Positions 34,331 to 45,002 of a stretch of DNA of 64,000 nt are shown here, piece after piece (positions within the stretch are counted from its first letter, which is position 1; each line of letters starts with the position of its first letter). The translations under genes were made by a program, and so were the position numbers. This DNA is from Morchella semilibera. Lineage: Eukaryota > Ascomycota > Pezizomycetes > Pezizales > Morchellaceae. A model generated the notes under the pieces. It was not told where the DNA came from and did no database searches. It worked only from the letters and a program-made list of their open reading frames with translations. Location: NCBI GenBank assembly GCA_009192285.1, contig CM018603.1:5143613-5207612 (forward strand), read 5' to 3'.

Positions 34331-36994
34331 CTCGATGCGCCTGTGAAAGCTGTCACAGTCTTACACGCCCTAGATAATCCCTCTTCTACTCATAATCCAT
34401 ATCCTGCCCAGGTATTTGTAGTTAAAGACACCCATTTATATCGAAATCACAGCCGCACATGTACAACGATGGCTGCAACACAAAACCGGCCACTCCTGAC
34501 TCCCCACATCCACAGCGGCCAAGAGCAGCAGCCGCACAGCCCACCGCACCCGCGCGACACCAACCCCCGCCGCCAAGCAGTGGCAGAGCGGCAACCACGA
34601 TAGCCACAAGGCGATGGCCAAATGGACGCCAGTTCCTCTTCTGGGCGGGGCTGGTGACGTTGGATTAAGCTATCCGTGCGGGCGGGACCCTGCCGATGCA
34701 GCCTGCCGGTCACGGGAATGCGGCTGTTGTTCCGCTAGTATCTGTAGAGAGGCTTGGTTGGTAGGGCGGCCGGGCTTTTGGAAACATGTCAGGTACTGGA
34801 TGGGTCTTTTGTGCATTGCTGGTATGCAAATAGTGAGTTCGGATGAAAGGTCGCCTAGGGAGGGGTTTCTTTCCGTTTTCGGGTAGTGGTGTGACACAGC
34901 CGGGGAACAAAAAATCAAGGTATATCTTTCTACTCCATTGTGTTTGCTTTACAGATGCAGCTGATCTCCAGGACGTAGGGTACAAAAAGTCCGCCTTCCA
35001 CCCTGCCAGCACTGGTCTTAGCCCCTCTGCACCCTTCCCCAATCTGCGTTCAGGTGTTTTTTTTTCGTGTCCCCTCAATTAAGACCGTTCTACGCTCAAC
35101 CCCATTTCAAGAACCCGCAAAACCTGTCCTCCCGTCTGTAGGTTTGTAGACTTTGGCCAGCACCAGGCGCCAAAGACCCGTAAGCTGAAGGCCTTCTCTC
35201 GTGAGTGAGTACTGTAAGGCGTCGCGTGTTCTGATGACTGGAGAACGTCCAATTTATCAGATCGAAGAAGAGGCAACTGATGTATTGCAATTGAATGAAT
35301 CGCCAGAATGAGCTACCTTTATACATAACTTTGAGGGACAGATTTATCATGACAATTAACGTTTTTTCAAAAGACCACTTTTTCGGTACACGTAACTCAC
35401 TGTCATGTAACCTGCGCCACAGTACGGAAATGCTGTGTTTAAGCTTTGATTTCCGCACTTGCGCATTCCGGCGTCGACATTTTCTTGGTCGCAAACTCGA
35501 GGCTAGCCAGAGTTCTTTTTTCCTGTGCCGAAACCGGGTGGGCGGTTCATTCGTCGTTGACCTCATGAGGGGTAGAAGAGCGAGATTATCTAGCCGGTGC
35601 TCCTCCGGCAGGCTTGCGGGTAATTATAAGTTTGTTTCTGTGTAGGGTTAGTGTCCAATCCTTTGCTGAAGCCAATTTTTTTTATTCCATCCCACATCTG
35701 ACCCCTCCATTCGACGCTAAGGAATTCGTGCCGCTGCCTAAGCTTATGCTGAGATCTTTGAATGAAGGTTGGAGTGCATGTATCGCACCTCTATGCCCTG
35801 TCAGGATGTTTACTTCGGGACATAGTGGTGGGGGCGGTCATGTATATTGATTTCCTATCGCCCGTGTGCTCCCTGTAGGTGGTGGGCCTAGGCTTATTGA
35901 TCTATCCTGTTGCCCTCGAACGCCGTCGTTATATGATACCAGTTGTTGCTCTCGTTGCTTAGAGATGGTGGTTGTAGTTCTAGCCTAGCCGCCGCTGAAT
36001 TCGAGGGCCGAGGATCCCCTCTCAAGGCTGAAGACATAAAAAGGGGGCACTAGGAAGCAGGGAGATTCTGAGGAGCATCAAGATTTGGCGGCCTGGTGCT
36101 TTGTGCAGCGGGAATAGGCGACGAGCGCTGGTGTTGGCAGGGCCGATAAAAGTACGCCTTTGCTGACCGTTCGAAGATGCGGACGGTGCGTCTGCTAGCT
36201 GCAACAGGAACGCCGCGGTCCCGCTCTGTTAGAGGAACTTTGTGCACGTCATGTAGTCTCAAGGCCGGGGTGCAACCTAACGCGGTGGTTGTCCTAGATG
36301 GGGGGCGGGATTGGGTCACAGTATATCACTCGCTCTTTCTTCCCAGTCTAGGTACGGAATTCGAAGCTAGGCCAGGAGTGATCCGGCTGTATGATTTTGT
36401 TTGAGCCATGTGTAGAAGATCTCTCTGCCTATCTGGCACCGGAGAAACCGTGGCGTACAGCGCTCTTGGGTTTGTGTGTATCCTATCCCGGGAAACGCTT
36501 CAACACCGCGCTCCGGTTGGAAGGAATCTAAACGTATTGAAAGCCATGCAACATTTCTATCCATGAGGATAATTTTCTCTTGCCGACCCGCAACAGGTGG
36601 TAGTGCTTGTACACAACATTCCGGATACGCGTGTCGACGACGGGATGGTCGCGGCAGGAAGAGGCTAAAGATTGTGCTGCGTGACTTGCAATCGAGGTGG
36701 ACCTGGTAGAAGCTATTGTCAGCTCTCACGGGCCTTGATCCGTCGGATAGGTTCTGTAGGGGTTTCCTAACGTGTTGTTCGGGAGTGGTGCAGGTGAAGT
36801 TCGGGGAGGAGGTTTGTTCGGATGGTTTTCTCATCGTAGGTGTAGGAAATGGGGAGTGTTATGCCGTAGTCGCTGTGATGAGGTGCGGGTGAGTAGTCAC
36901 TCTTCTTCGGAAGGCGAGGTGTTGAAACCTTTCTTTTTTTCCCTACGGTTTCTGTCTCTTATCTTCATTCCCTATCCCTTCTTCAATTTCCCCT
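34331..36994. other. Intergenic region, nothing recognised
   Basis: About 2.7 kb with many short overlapping frames on both strands. None shows splice logic, a domain or convincing composition. One 90-codon plus-strand frame (34614-34886) is Cys-rich but lacks any known spacing pattern. Confidence 0.4.
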
Positions 36995-37348
36995 AGTGTT
37001 AGGCACGAGACAAGTTATCTCGAGACAAAGTCTCGAGAATTGCGGCAAAAGAAGACGAGACCTAGAGAATAACAATACGAGGCAAGAGAAGACTAGTCAT
37101 AGATGTCTCGAGACCTTTTTCACCATATAACTTGATATGAAAACTTCCGATACCAGGGTTAGGGTTTAGCAACAGACTTCCGACTTACAATTTCTGGCCT
37201 TTTTTGACCTTTTCTGGTGTCGAGGTGATATGATCACAAAGTCTGGAGACTTTGTCAAGACTGGATACCCCCGGGACTAGAACGAAAGAATACAAGACAA
37301 GACAAGACCTTTCCAAGTCTCGTCTCATCTTGTCTCGTGCCCGTCACT
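36995..37348 (+). mobile_element. MITE family 2 (GAGACAAG), best copy
   Basis: Left terminus AGTGTTAGGCACGAGACAAG (36995-37014) and right terminus CTTGTCTCGTGCCCGTCACT (37329-37348) are inverted repeats with three mismatches. Subterminal sequence is rich in further GAGAC/GTCTC motifs. The core carries CAGGGTTAGGGTTTAGCAAC (37157-37176), a TTAGGG-type stretch. Related copies: 54568-54834, about 28530-28746 and about 20450-20745. No coding capacity. Confidence 0.75.
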
Positions 37349-37361
37349 AATTTTCCCCCCA

Positions 37362-38090
37362 TTGTTAATACCTCCCCCTCTTAATTCCCTCTTCTCCGTT
37401 TCCGTTTCTTTTTCTTTTCCTTTTTTTTACTCTTTACCCTTCTCCCCTATTTTTTGTTTGCCCCACTTTCCTATCTCCCTTATTTTTTATTTCCCTTATT
37501 TTTCATTTTTCTTATCTTCTATCTTCCCTATCTATTTTCCTCTTTTTTGTCTCCCTTTTTTTTTATTCTATTATTTTTTTATTTCCCTTTTTTTTTTTTT
37601 TTCACCCCTCTTTTTTTTATTTCCCTTATTTTTCTTACTTCTCTTATTTTTTTATTCCCCTTATTTTTTTTATTCCCCTTATTTTTTTTATTCCGCTTAT
37701 TTTTTTTTATTCCCCCTCCTTTCTTTTTTATTTCCCTTATTTTTTTTTTTTCTCTTATCTTTTTTTTTATCTCTCTTATTTTTTTATTCCCCTTACCCCA
37801 CCACCCCTCCTTTCTTTACTTCCCATATCTTTTTTTCTTTCCCTTATTTTTTTATTCCCTTATTCTTTTTTATTTCCCTTATTTTTTTTATTTCCCTTAT
37901 TTTTTTTATTCTCCCCTCTTTTTATTTCCCTTATTTTTTTTATTCCCCCACCTTCTCCTATTTCCCTATCTCCCCTACCCCTTTATTTCCCTTATTTTTT
38001 GTTCCCCTTATTTTTTTACTTCCCTTATAATCTTATTTCCCTTATTTTTTTTATTCCTTTAGTTTTCTCATCCCCTTATTTCCGAGACCC
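37362..38090 (+). repeat. Polypyrimidine minisatellite, about 730 bp
   Basis: Built from many copies of a variable unit of the form TTATTTCCCTTATTTTTT, about 18-22 bp long, nearly all pyrimidine except for regular A of TTAT. Long frames through it (Phe/Ser/Leu/Ile/Tyr/Pro only) are products of the repeat and not membrane proteins. Confidence 0.9.
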
Positions 38091-38880
38091 CCTAACCCCC
38101 GCCCCCACCCTCTCTGTTTCCCCTATCCCCACTGTCTCCACTTTCACCCCCCTCTGCGGCAGCCCCCCGCGGGACCCGCGAGCAGACGCTATCCAGAATC
38201 ATCAAAACCAACAAAATCACCAAAACCGCTCGGCCAACGTCACAATCTTATACGTCCATGATGACTGATCTAGTAAGGTCGAGCCTGATGGCTCAAACTG
38301 CTACGGACTGTGATATAGTAGCTACTTAAAGATTATCCCTCCTGCTGTAGCTACCTGGGATACTTACCCTTTTTGTTCGCCAGGAAAATGCACCCCGGGG
38401 GTCCTTAACGTGGCGCAAGCTTGCAAGGCGGAGCTAGGTACCCCGCTGTCGCGGCCACCATAAAAGCTGACGTGACCCAGTCACTTTTCCATTTTTGTTT
38501 TTGTATATTCTTTGTTATATAGCTGTGCCTGATGCAGCTCGAACTGTATATATATTTCCCAGCCTTTGAGCTGGTGGCGAGTAGCTACAAATTAAAGTTG
38601 CTTCTTAGTCCCTGTATCACCCGCGAACATAATTTCATGTGGATCACCAAATATCACCCGGTCGTTTCCGGAGCTTACCGTGATGTCAATGATAGGAACG
38701 TAGATATGGCGGGGTACGAGATTTGTGGTGCCGTATAGTCAACGCAACCTATATAGCTCCGTATGCAGCTCGCTCCTGTTAACGCCGGAGGGGGGGGGGG
38801 TTGATGTTCCCCAAAGCTCGAAAGGTACTTTTCTGCAAACCAACCTAATCCTTTTGGAGGACTGGAGAGAGGAGTAACTC
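38091..38880. other. Intergenic region, nothing recognised
   Basis: Contains a G run of 11 (38790-38800). No credible gene. Confidence 0.4.
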
Positions 38881-38883
38881 GGG

Positions 38884-39093
38884 ATGAATGATGGGTCTCG
38901 AGATAGCGAGCGCACCAGGAGAGGGAAAGTGGCGATTTTTATTTTTCTTTTGTGGTTTTTGTGTTTTCTTTGGGTTTGGATGGCGGCGGAGGCGAAGGGG
39001 AGGAAAATTCATCTGCTCTGGGAAAAGGGAGGAGGTGTTTGCCATAGCCTAAGGGCTGCACTCATGTATGAAGTATAAGTAAATAAAAAAAAT
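38884..39093 (+). repeat. CATAGCC/poly(A)-type interspersed repeat, good copy
   Basis: Starts GAATGATGGGTCTCGAGATAGCGAGCGCACCAGG, has a T-rich middle, GGATGGCGGCGGAGGCGAAGG, a CTGCTCTGGGAAAAGGGAGG block, TTGCCATAGCCTAAGGGCTGC, then ATGTATGAAGTATAAGTAAATAAAAAAAATAA. It serves as the reference for the family in this window. Confidence 0.7.
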
Positions 39094-39761
39094 AACCTAA
39101 TCCTTTGGACGAAGGCTGGTCTAGTGACTCTTCCTCCCAAGGCGGCAGGACTTCTCGACTAGTACATTGATGAGGTCTAAAGGCCCTGCGGTGTGGTATC
39201 TGGTCATCTTATGCCGTACCAATACTGTAAACGTAACATTTCGGACAGGAAGCTACAGTAGACGGGATACGCTTGGTAGGTGATAGTCCCGCAGGCTCGG
39301 GCCGGGAGTGGTCAGTTGCTTTGCGGGTGGAGAATGATTGTTAGAGGGATCGCATCCTCTCGGTTTGGTAAATGTTTTACCGCTGTAAAGAGAAAAATGT
39401 GACACTCTAACTGTGCAGGAATACCAAAATATCCCTACCATACCAGCCGCATGCTTCTTTGTGACTAGGTGTAAAATGTCAAGAGTGCATCCGCTCGCAC
39501 CCTACAGTGAAAGACTTCCCCTGAGCATTTGAGAAGAAACAATATCACTCTCTGTGGATACTATCTCAAGTGGTGCTCAGGTTGCTGGGGCAACCTTTGA
39601 CCTATCTCCAAAGCTGGACTCTCGTCCAATGAGAAAGTAGAGTATTTAAACCAGAAATAAAAATTTATTTTAACCCCTACTTTACACTCCACATCCACAA
39701 TTGACCAGATACAACCTAAGTCCACATCTTTACACAAGCTTTCTTATTAAATAACAAAAAA
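39094..39761. other. Upstream region of the RING gene
   Basis: About 670 bp without a gene. The last 140 bp hold the promoter elements listed separately. Confidence 0.45.
39626..39650 (+). promoter_or_regulatory. Possible CCAAT and TATA-like motifs of the RING gene
   Basis: CCAAT (39626-39630) and TATTTAAA (39643-39650) lie 112-136 bp upstream of the RING gene start codon. Fungal promoters use such motifs loosely, so this is suggestive only. Confidence 0.3.
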
Positions 39762-40526
39762 ATGGCTGATACTCTACCCTACTATAACTTTGAAGACGAT
39801 GAACCTCCAACCCTTCCTCCTGGCCCACCTCCCAGCGGCACCACCACTCCTACTAGAGACGGCCAGAACATGGGGCGCAATTATGGGACATTTCAAACCA
39901 GGATGCCCGCTCCCGGTGATACCCAAGGTGCTGCCCCATTCAACAACCTTGACGAAGCTCATTGGGCACTTGCTGCTGTACTTCAACTACCTCGTTATAC
40001 CGAAGTTGGCTCCGACTCTGAAGATTCTGACGACGAAGAAGACGACGAAAAATGCCTCATCTGCTTCCGCCGCAAAGCCACCATCTCGTTCCCCTCTTGC
40101 CGTCATCAAATGTGCGTCAGCTGCACCAAACAATGCTGGTGGGCCAACATTGCCCACGAACTCCATTGGCCTCGTGAGATGCCGTGCCCCTTCTGTCGTG
40201 GGGCCATTACCGCAGTCATTGAAACTGGACGGCCCCCAGCTATGTTGGTTAGGTGGATTCGCAGAAGAAGCTCTGCTGCTAGGGTGAGGTTCATTTCAGA
40301 GGGAATGATCGATGTTTATCAGGAAAGAGGTGCCTGGTGGTACAGAGAGTAGTGAGTATTTCCATTCACTAGTGTTTGGCAATAAAACTAAGTCAACTTT
40401 CTTTACTATAGTCAACTCGAACATCAAGACGGGGTGATCAACTTCGGAAGTCTCAACGTCTTTCTCCTTGTTATATTCATCATGGCTATTCTTTTCAGCT
40501 TCATGATCCTCACGACTTACTCCTAG
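39762..40526 (+). CDS. RING-type (C3HC4) protein with C-terminal membrane anchor, two exons
   Basis: Exons 39762-40351 and 40412-40526, joined over a 60-bp intron (GTGAGT...CTATAG), give 234 residues. Read without splicing, the frame stops at TAG within the donor. Splicing adds 38 residues that end in one strong membrane helix (about 211-231, VFLLVIFIMAILFSFMIL). The N-terminus is Pro/Thr-rich and an acidic run precedes the RING. The RING is complete: C98, C101, C113, H115, C118, C121, C142 and C145, with standard spacings. By family it is a probable E3 ubiquitin ligase acting with an E2. The single C-terminal helix suggests tail-anchoring with the RING facing the cytosol, as in organelle-bound quality-control ligases. 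The start is the first ATG in a good context (AAAAAATGGC). Substrate and membrane are unknown. Confidence 0.85.
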
Positions 40527-41210
40527 TCGCAACCTATTTAACTGTATCACCAACCAGCACATCTTGGTAAGATAAATTATAACCTTACTTCCATAATTTT
40601 CAGTCTGTTCTAACCATTGACTAGAAAACACGATGCGATCTCGAGACACAAGGTCAGGATGGTGGATGGATGCTACGGAAATTATCGATGGAATGATACA
40701 TGTTGGAATAACATTTGTTTCTTTTTCTTTTCATTTCGGCTGGAGGGCTTTTTGTCTGCTAGGGTTTCTTTTTTAGCAATTACAGTCTTTACATTTTATA
40801 TCTCGTGCTTAAATCCTTTAGTGACGACGCATGCATTGAACAATGGAGTCGATAGTTGCTGTTGTAACATTTAACCCTTGCTGCCAGTCAAGACTTATGC
40901 AAGTCTTAATACCTTATCTCTGTCTCTTTCGACTAGTTAGGGGAAGCCAAGACTTGATTAGTAGTGCTGTTAAAATTCCCTGCTTAGCCGACCTAAGCCG
41001 AGAATAAACCCATCCATCCTCACCCAAAGCGCGCAAGAGACATGTAGAGACAGTCGGCAATAGCTATATAGATACTTAAGCAAGCTACTAAAGGACGAGA
41101 ATAACTCCCGCGCGCCGGATGGATGCTAGCTTAAGTCCCCTCAAAAAAGGATATGATGTAAATTGACGGAACTAAAGAAGCTCCAAAGACTTGGCGAAAT
41201 GGATGATATT
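40527..41210. other. Intergenic region, nothing recognised
   Basis: 3' flank of the RING gene and mixed sequence. No supported feature. Confidence 0.4.
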
Positions 41211-41214
41211 TTAC

Positions 41215-41392
41215 TCCCTATGCTTCCTCCTCGCTGACTTTAGAAATAATAGTCATCTCAGGTATTTTCGTGATTACTTTCTTTTGTTGGACAAGGAGCT
41301 GGGTGAGAGGCGTTCTAGGGAAATAGTGCGTTATTGCCACAGCAGAGAGGCTGCCTGCATGTATTCAATGAATCGAATTATAAACAAAAAGA
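41215..41392 (+). repeat. Poly(A)-tailed interspersed repeat, degenerate copy
   Basis: AGGCGTTCTAGGGAAATAGTGCG, TATTGCCACAGCAGAGAGGCTGC, ATGTATTCAATGAATCGAATTATAAACAAAAAG. It follows the family order, with CATAGCC replaced by CACAGCA. Confidence 0.4.
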
Positions 41393-41732
41393 AATTCGCT
41401 GAGTTCACTCTACTGCTCCTACCACCAGTACATCGGGTCTCTCCCGGGGGGTAAGTAAGCCTACCAGCTCACACTGGGTCTAAGATTGGGCGTATGTCGG
41501 TTCGGTTGGGCTTTCAGGTCAGGTATCTATTAAAACAACAACTATCACAAGCTAAGAGCGGCTTTTAGGGCAGTTACTAGTTACATTTTGTCAAAATCTC
41601 GTATACCACTAGCCGTCACGTGAGATTACTATAGGAATGTAAACTACTTCCCAATCCTGGAAAACATAATCACCATCCCTCTACCTTATGGCCTCCCGCG
41701 GCGCGTCAAGGGCACCCCAGGCCACTAATTAA
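41393..41732. other. Intergenic region, nothing recognised
   Basis: Short stretch between a repeat and the Gag-like relic; no feature seen. Confidence 0.4.
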
Positions 41733-42170
41733 TTGGGCAACTGGGGGACTACTGTTGATCTTCTTGTCGGATTACCGCAAAATCTCAATGAATTCGTTGC
41801 GCTGCAGCAACGAATTCATTCAGATAATACGGTATCCCAGCCAACATCTACGCCCCCCACGTCGGGCAGGCCAAGCGCCGGAAGAATCAATGAACGAAAC
41901 GAGAAAAGAAAAGAACGCCAAGCACCGTTGGGTAGGCTAGAACGTACAACACATTCTTACGCAGTACCCACATACCGCGGCAGTCGGAGAAAATACCCAA
42001 CAATACGATAACTGTGGACCTACTATGGACTGAGAAAGGCATATGTACCGGCGGCACCAGAAATCCGGAAGCCACGACGAAAGTACCAACGCGAAGAAAG
42101 AAGGGATGAAGTGGAAGAGGAAGCACGCGAGCTCAGAAGGGGATGGGGAGAGTCGGAACAGGAGGACTAG
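41733..42170 (+). pseudogene. Possible retrotransposon Gag-like relic
   Basis: One frame runs from about 41733 to 42170 with a single internal TAA (42009-42011). It contains GLPQNLNEFVALQQRIHSDN and RINERNEKRKERQ, reminiscent of the region of Ty3/gypsy-type Gag where a helix is followed by a run of charged residues. It ends with a very charged tail (KPRRKYQREERRDEVEEEAR). No zinc knuckle, protease or reverse transcriptase is seen nearby. A 34-bp palindrome (41787-41820) sits within the frame. The resemblance is weak, and an unrelated decayed gene is possible. Confidence 0.3.
41787..41820. repeat. Perfect palindrome, 14-bp arms
   Basis: AATGAATTCGTTGC (41787-41800), loop GCTGCA, then its exact reverse complement (41807-41820). 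It would form a stable cruciform or hairpin. It keeps the surrounding frame open. Confidence 0.85.
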
Positions 42171-42420
42171 CAAAGGGTACCAAAATATATAAGGAATAAA
42201 GGATTTGTCTTCAGCAGTTAAACGGTAAAAGACTATAAAAACGCTACGGATCTTTATGATATATATCCAGGTGCCATAATAACCACCGTCGCAGCACCAT
42301 AAATGCTAATAAAAACCTGGACCGTGACTAAGATAGTGGCATGAAGATTCTAAAAGAAGTTAAGCTTAGTTTTGCCCTTTCTCCGGTTTTTGTGCCTTTG
42401 TTTGCACAGCCTTTGGGGGC

Positions 42421-42794
42421 TAACGTGCTTCGCCAGGAAAGTAATCATCACCGGGTAAGCAATTAAGTACCATAACAACAGGACTTTGAAAATTTCGCAT
42501 TTTGAGGCCGGAGCGAACCAAGTGCCCAGAAACACCCTTTAGATGTCTTTTGACTATTTTAGATGATATTTACTAAAATTGAGTGGTGAAGGATGGTTGT
42601 CATAATGCATAATTTCTTCCCCTCTTTTTGGGTCTTTTGAAAGTACCCCCACCACACTATCCTAAGTAATTATCACCCAAAAACAACAAAAAGTACTTCC
42701 AACATATTTAGACCGACCTTTAGCCCTACCATCTTTCATCAACGGGGCCCGGTTGCTTTCCCGGTGGCGGTCGCTTTCCCGGTGAAACACGTTA
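42421..42794 (+). mobile_element. MITE family 1, copy 2
   Basis: Begins TAACGTGCTTCGCCAGGAAAG and ends CTTTCCCGGTGAAACACGTTA. It has an extra subterminal repeat at each side (CACCGGGTAAGC near 42450; TTGCTTTCCCGGTGG near 42753). Interior matches copy 1. At 374 bp it is longer than copy 1 (314 bp), which seems to lack one of the subterminal repeats at each side. Confidence 0.8.
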
Positions 42795-43118
42795 TATATA
42801 GGTACACCAGCGTAAATGCTGGCTACTGCTAGCCACCAAAGCTACCTACACAGCTAGTAGAAATTCAAGTTAAAGATCTTGTATCTTCCGAAGCGACTCG
42901 CACCAACATAAATTCTAGAACTCGTGGCTATTCTATTTTTTTTTTTCAACTTTCTTTTGGTAGTGAGGTCCGGAGATCTTTTATATGCACCGTAGTTAGC
43001 ATGGGATCCTAGATATATACATGCATGGTAGAAGTCCGTGGCATTGCAGCCTTTTACCGGCAGTTAAAAGCTTGGTGCAAGTAAGAAATGTTTCTTTAAT
43101 TATGTTTAACCCGTTTGT
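42795..43118. other. Intergenic region, nothing recognised
   Basis: AT-rich spacer between the MITE and the interleaved inverted repeat. Confidence 0.4.
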
Positions 43119-43947
43119 TACTCTACCAGCGCAAAAAATGAATCACTTGATACATTTCCCATACTAGAATGGTGCACAAATGCATCGGCTGATACATAAA
43201 CGTGTTGAGGCCTCTGTAATGTTGTCTACTGATGACTTTATTGACGACTTTATTGATTACTTTATTGATTACTTTACTAGAACTTTGGTTTATTGGTATA
43301 GTTCATAGTTCTAGTATATCAACTAGCTCTACCATCCCAAGAAATGCATCGCATAATGTATCGATAATGTATCATGCCATAAACGGGTGGCTATTGCATC
43401 CATAATGCATCCATAATGCATCACAGTCTCGTTTCGCCAAGAGTTTAATGTAATGTATCAATAAAAAAAATAAAAAAGTCCCGGGTTTGAACCTGTGCTA
43501 TTATATTTTTCAAGCCCACACCCCACTGCCTAAGCTACTAGTTGATATACTAGAACTAAAAACTATATCAATAAACTGAAGTTCTAGTAAAGTAATCAAT
43601 AAAGTAATCAATAAAGTCATCAATAGACGACATTACAGAGGCCTCAACATGTTTATGCATCAGCCGATGCATTTGTGCACCATTCTAGTATGGGAAATGT
43701 ATCAAGTGATGCATTTTTTGCGCTGGTAGAGTAGTAGCTTAGGCAGTGGGGTGTGGGCTTGAAAAACATAATAGCACAGGTTCAAACCCGGGACTTTTTT
43801 ATTTTTTTTATTGATATATTACATTAAACTCTTGGCAAAATGAGACTGTGATGCATTATGGATGCATTATGGATGCAATAGCCACCCGTTTACGGCATGA
43901 TACATTATCGATACATTATGCGATGCATTTCTTGGGATGGTAGAGTT
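43119..43947. repeat. Interleaved double inverted repeat, order A-B-A'-B'
   Basis: Segment A (43119-43325) is the reverse complement of 43538-43733 (A'). Segment B (43324-43541) is the reverse complement of 43731-43947 (B'). The four parts abut with overlaps of a few bases (CTAG at A/B and B/A'; AGTA at A'/B'). A and A' share, for example, GGTGCACAAATGCATCGGCTGAT in opposite senses, and B and B' share the tRNA-like head. Each arm is about 200 bp with scattered mismatches. A contains a short tandem array of a TTGATTACTTTA-type unit; B contains a TGCATTATGGA-type array. No coding capacity. Confidence 0.85.
43731..43830 (+). repeat. tRNA-derived SINE-like head (in B'), inverse copy in B
   Basis: TAGCTTAGGCAGTGGG (A-box-like, 43734-43749) and GGTTCAAACCC (perfect B-box, 43779-43789) at tRNA-like spacing, followed by a T-rich run (43794-43809) able to terminate Pol III. 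The inverse copy lies at about 43465-43541. Confidence 0.55.
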
Positions 43948-44269
43948 AGTCCGATTTTATCCTGTGTTTTCCTACCTTACAAACTTCTTTCTACGCGATT
44001 GGAGGAGCACAATGGGGGGAGGAGCTATATGGTGTTGCTATAGCCGCGATGCTACATACAATTAGTAGCTACAATTAATGAATTAAACAAAAAATGATTT
44101 AATCGCTGGACTGGTTCACCAACCCTAACCCTGAAACAGTCACGCATCACGGGGTGCCAAACCCCAATTGCAAAGCCAAGTGACTAAATTCCATTTACCC
44201 AACTCGGAATAGCTTTAACATATTCCGCCTTTCATAACATCCCAAAGGTATTTAAAAGCAACGCTGTGA
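43948..44269. other. Intergenic region with short repeat tail
   Basis: Contains CTACAATTAATGAATTAAACAAAAAA (44070-44095), a tail of the poly(A) family, and a CCCTAACCCTG stretch near 44122. Confidence 0.4.
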
Positions 44270-44461
44270 ATGGGGCATGCGGAAATGTGGGGGAGTGTGG
44301 CTAAGTGGAAATGGCGGGGCTTCAGGGCCTCGGTTGGGGTATTCCATTAGGTCCTTAGGGATTGAACCCTCCAAGGGAAGCTTAGATTGTAGTACGCCGC
44401 CATAGCCTAAAGGCTGGATGCGAGTATGAAGTAAACAAAAAAAAAAAAAAAAAAAAAAAAA
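44270..44461 (+). repeat. CATAGCC/poly(A)-type interspersed repeat
   Basis: Ends GCCATAGCCTAAAGGCTGGATGCGAGTATGAAGTAAAC followed by about 27 A (44435-44461). The long uninterrupted A run suggests a relatively recent insertion by target-primed reverse transcription; that is inference. Confidence 0.6.
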
Positions 44462-45002
44462 GCAACGCTGTAGTCTATCGCTTCCAAGTGCTAGGAGAGG
44501 AGCGGGTTTTTTTTCTGGAAATCGGTTTGGATCGTTCATACACAGACCTTCTAATATTCGGCTACTTGCCTACATCATGCTGATCAATAGAGAAGCCCGC
44601 TAATCAGACCTGCGGTCTGTGGAGGTACAGTTCGAGTGATAAGCTGTGATTAAAGCTAGCTATCCCTTAAGCTGTCATTGCTGACCCCCGGAAAAAGAAA
44701 AGGCTGCTAATAGATCCTGTTATCTCCCTTATCAAATAATTGATCCTTCATACAAATCCCGACGCTCTATTATAGGTGACCAGCATTGACAACGTATTTA
44801 AGTGATTAGCGTAACAGGCCCGCAATGGGAACTGCCGTCATAAAGTTTGCGTTCCAGAGTTCTTTGAATTAATCTAATAACCTCGTAGCTAAGCCAGTCT
44901 AAATTCAACACCGATAAATGATTCAACAACAATGCAATACCGATATGCAATAACAAAAGAAAGCCGAAGAGACCAAGTAAGGAAATCCCGCCCTATGCCA
45001 CC
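44462..45002. other. Intergenic region, nothing recognised
   Basis: 3' flank of the large membrane-protein gene. No feature seen. Confidence 0.4.

Noticed and set aside
37362-38062. Two overlapping frames of over 200 codons that look like multi-pass membrane proteins
   Set aside because: They consist only of Phe, Ser, Leu, Ile, Tyr and Pro and are read from a polypyrimidine tandem repeat in two frames at once.
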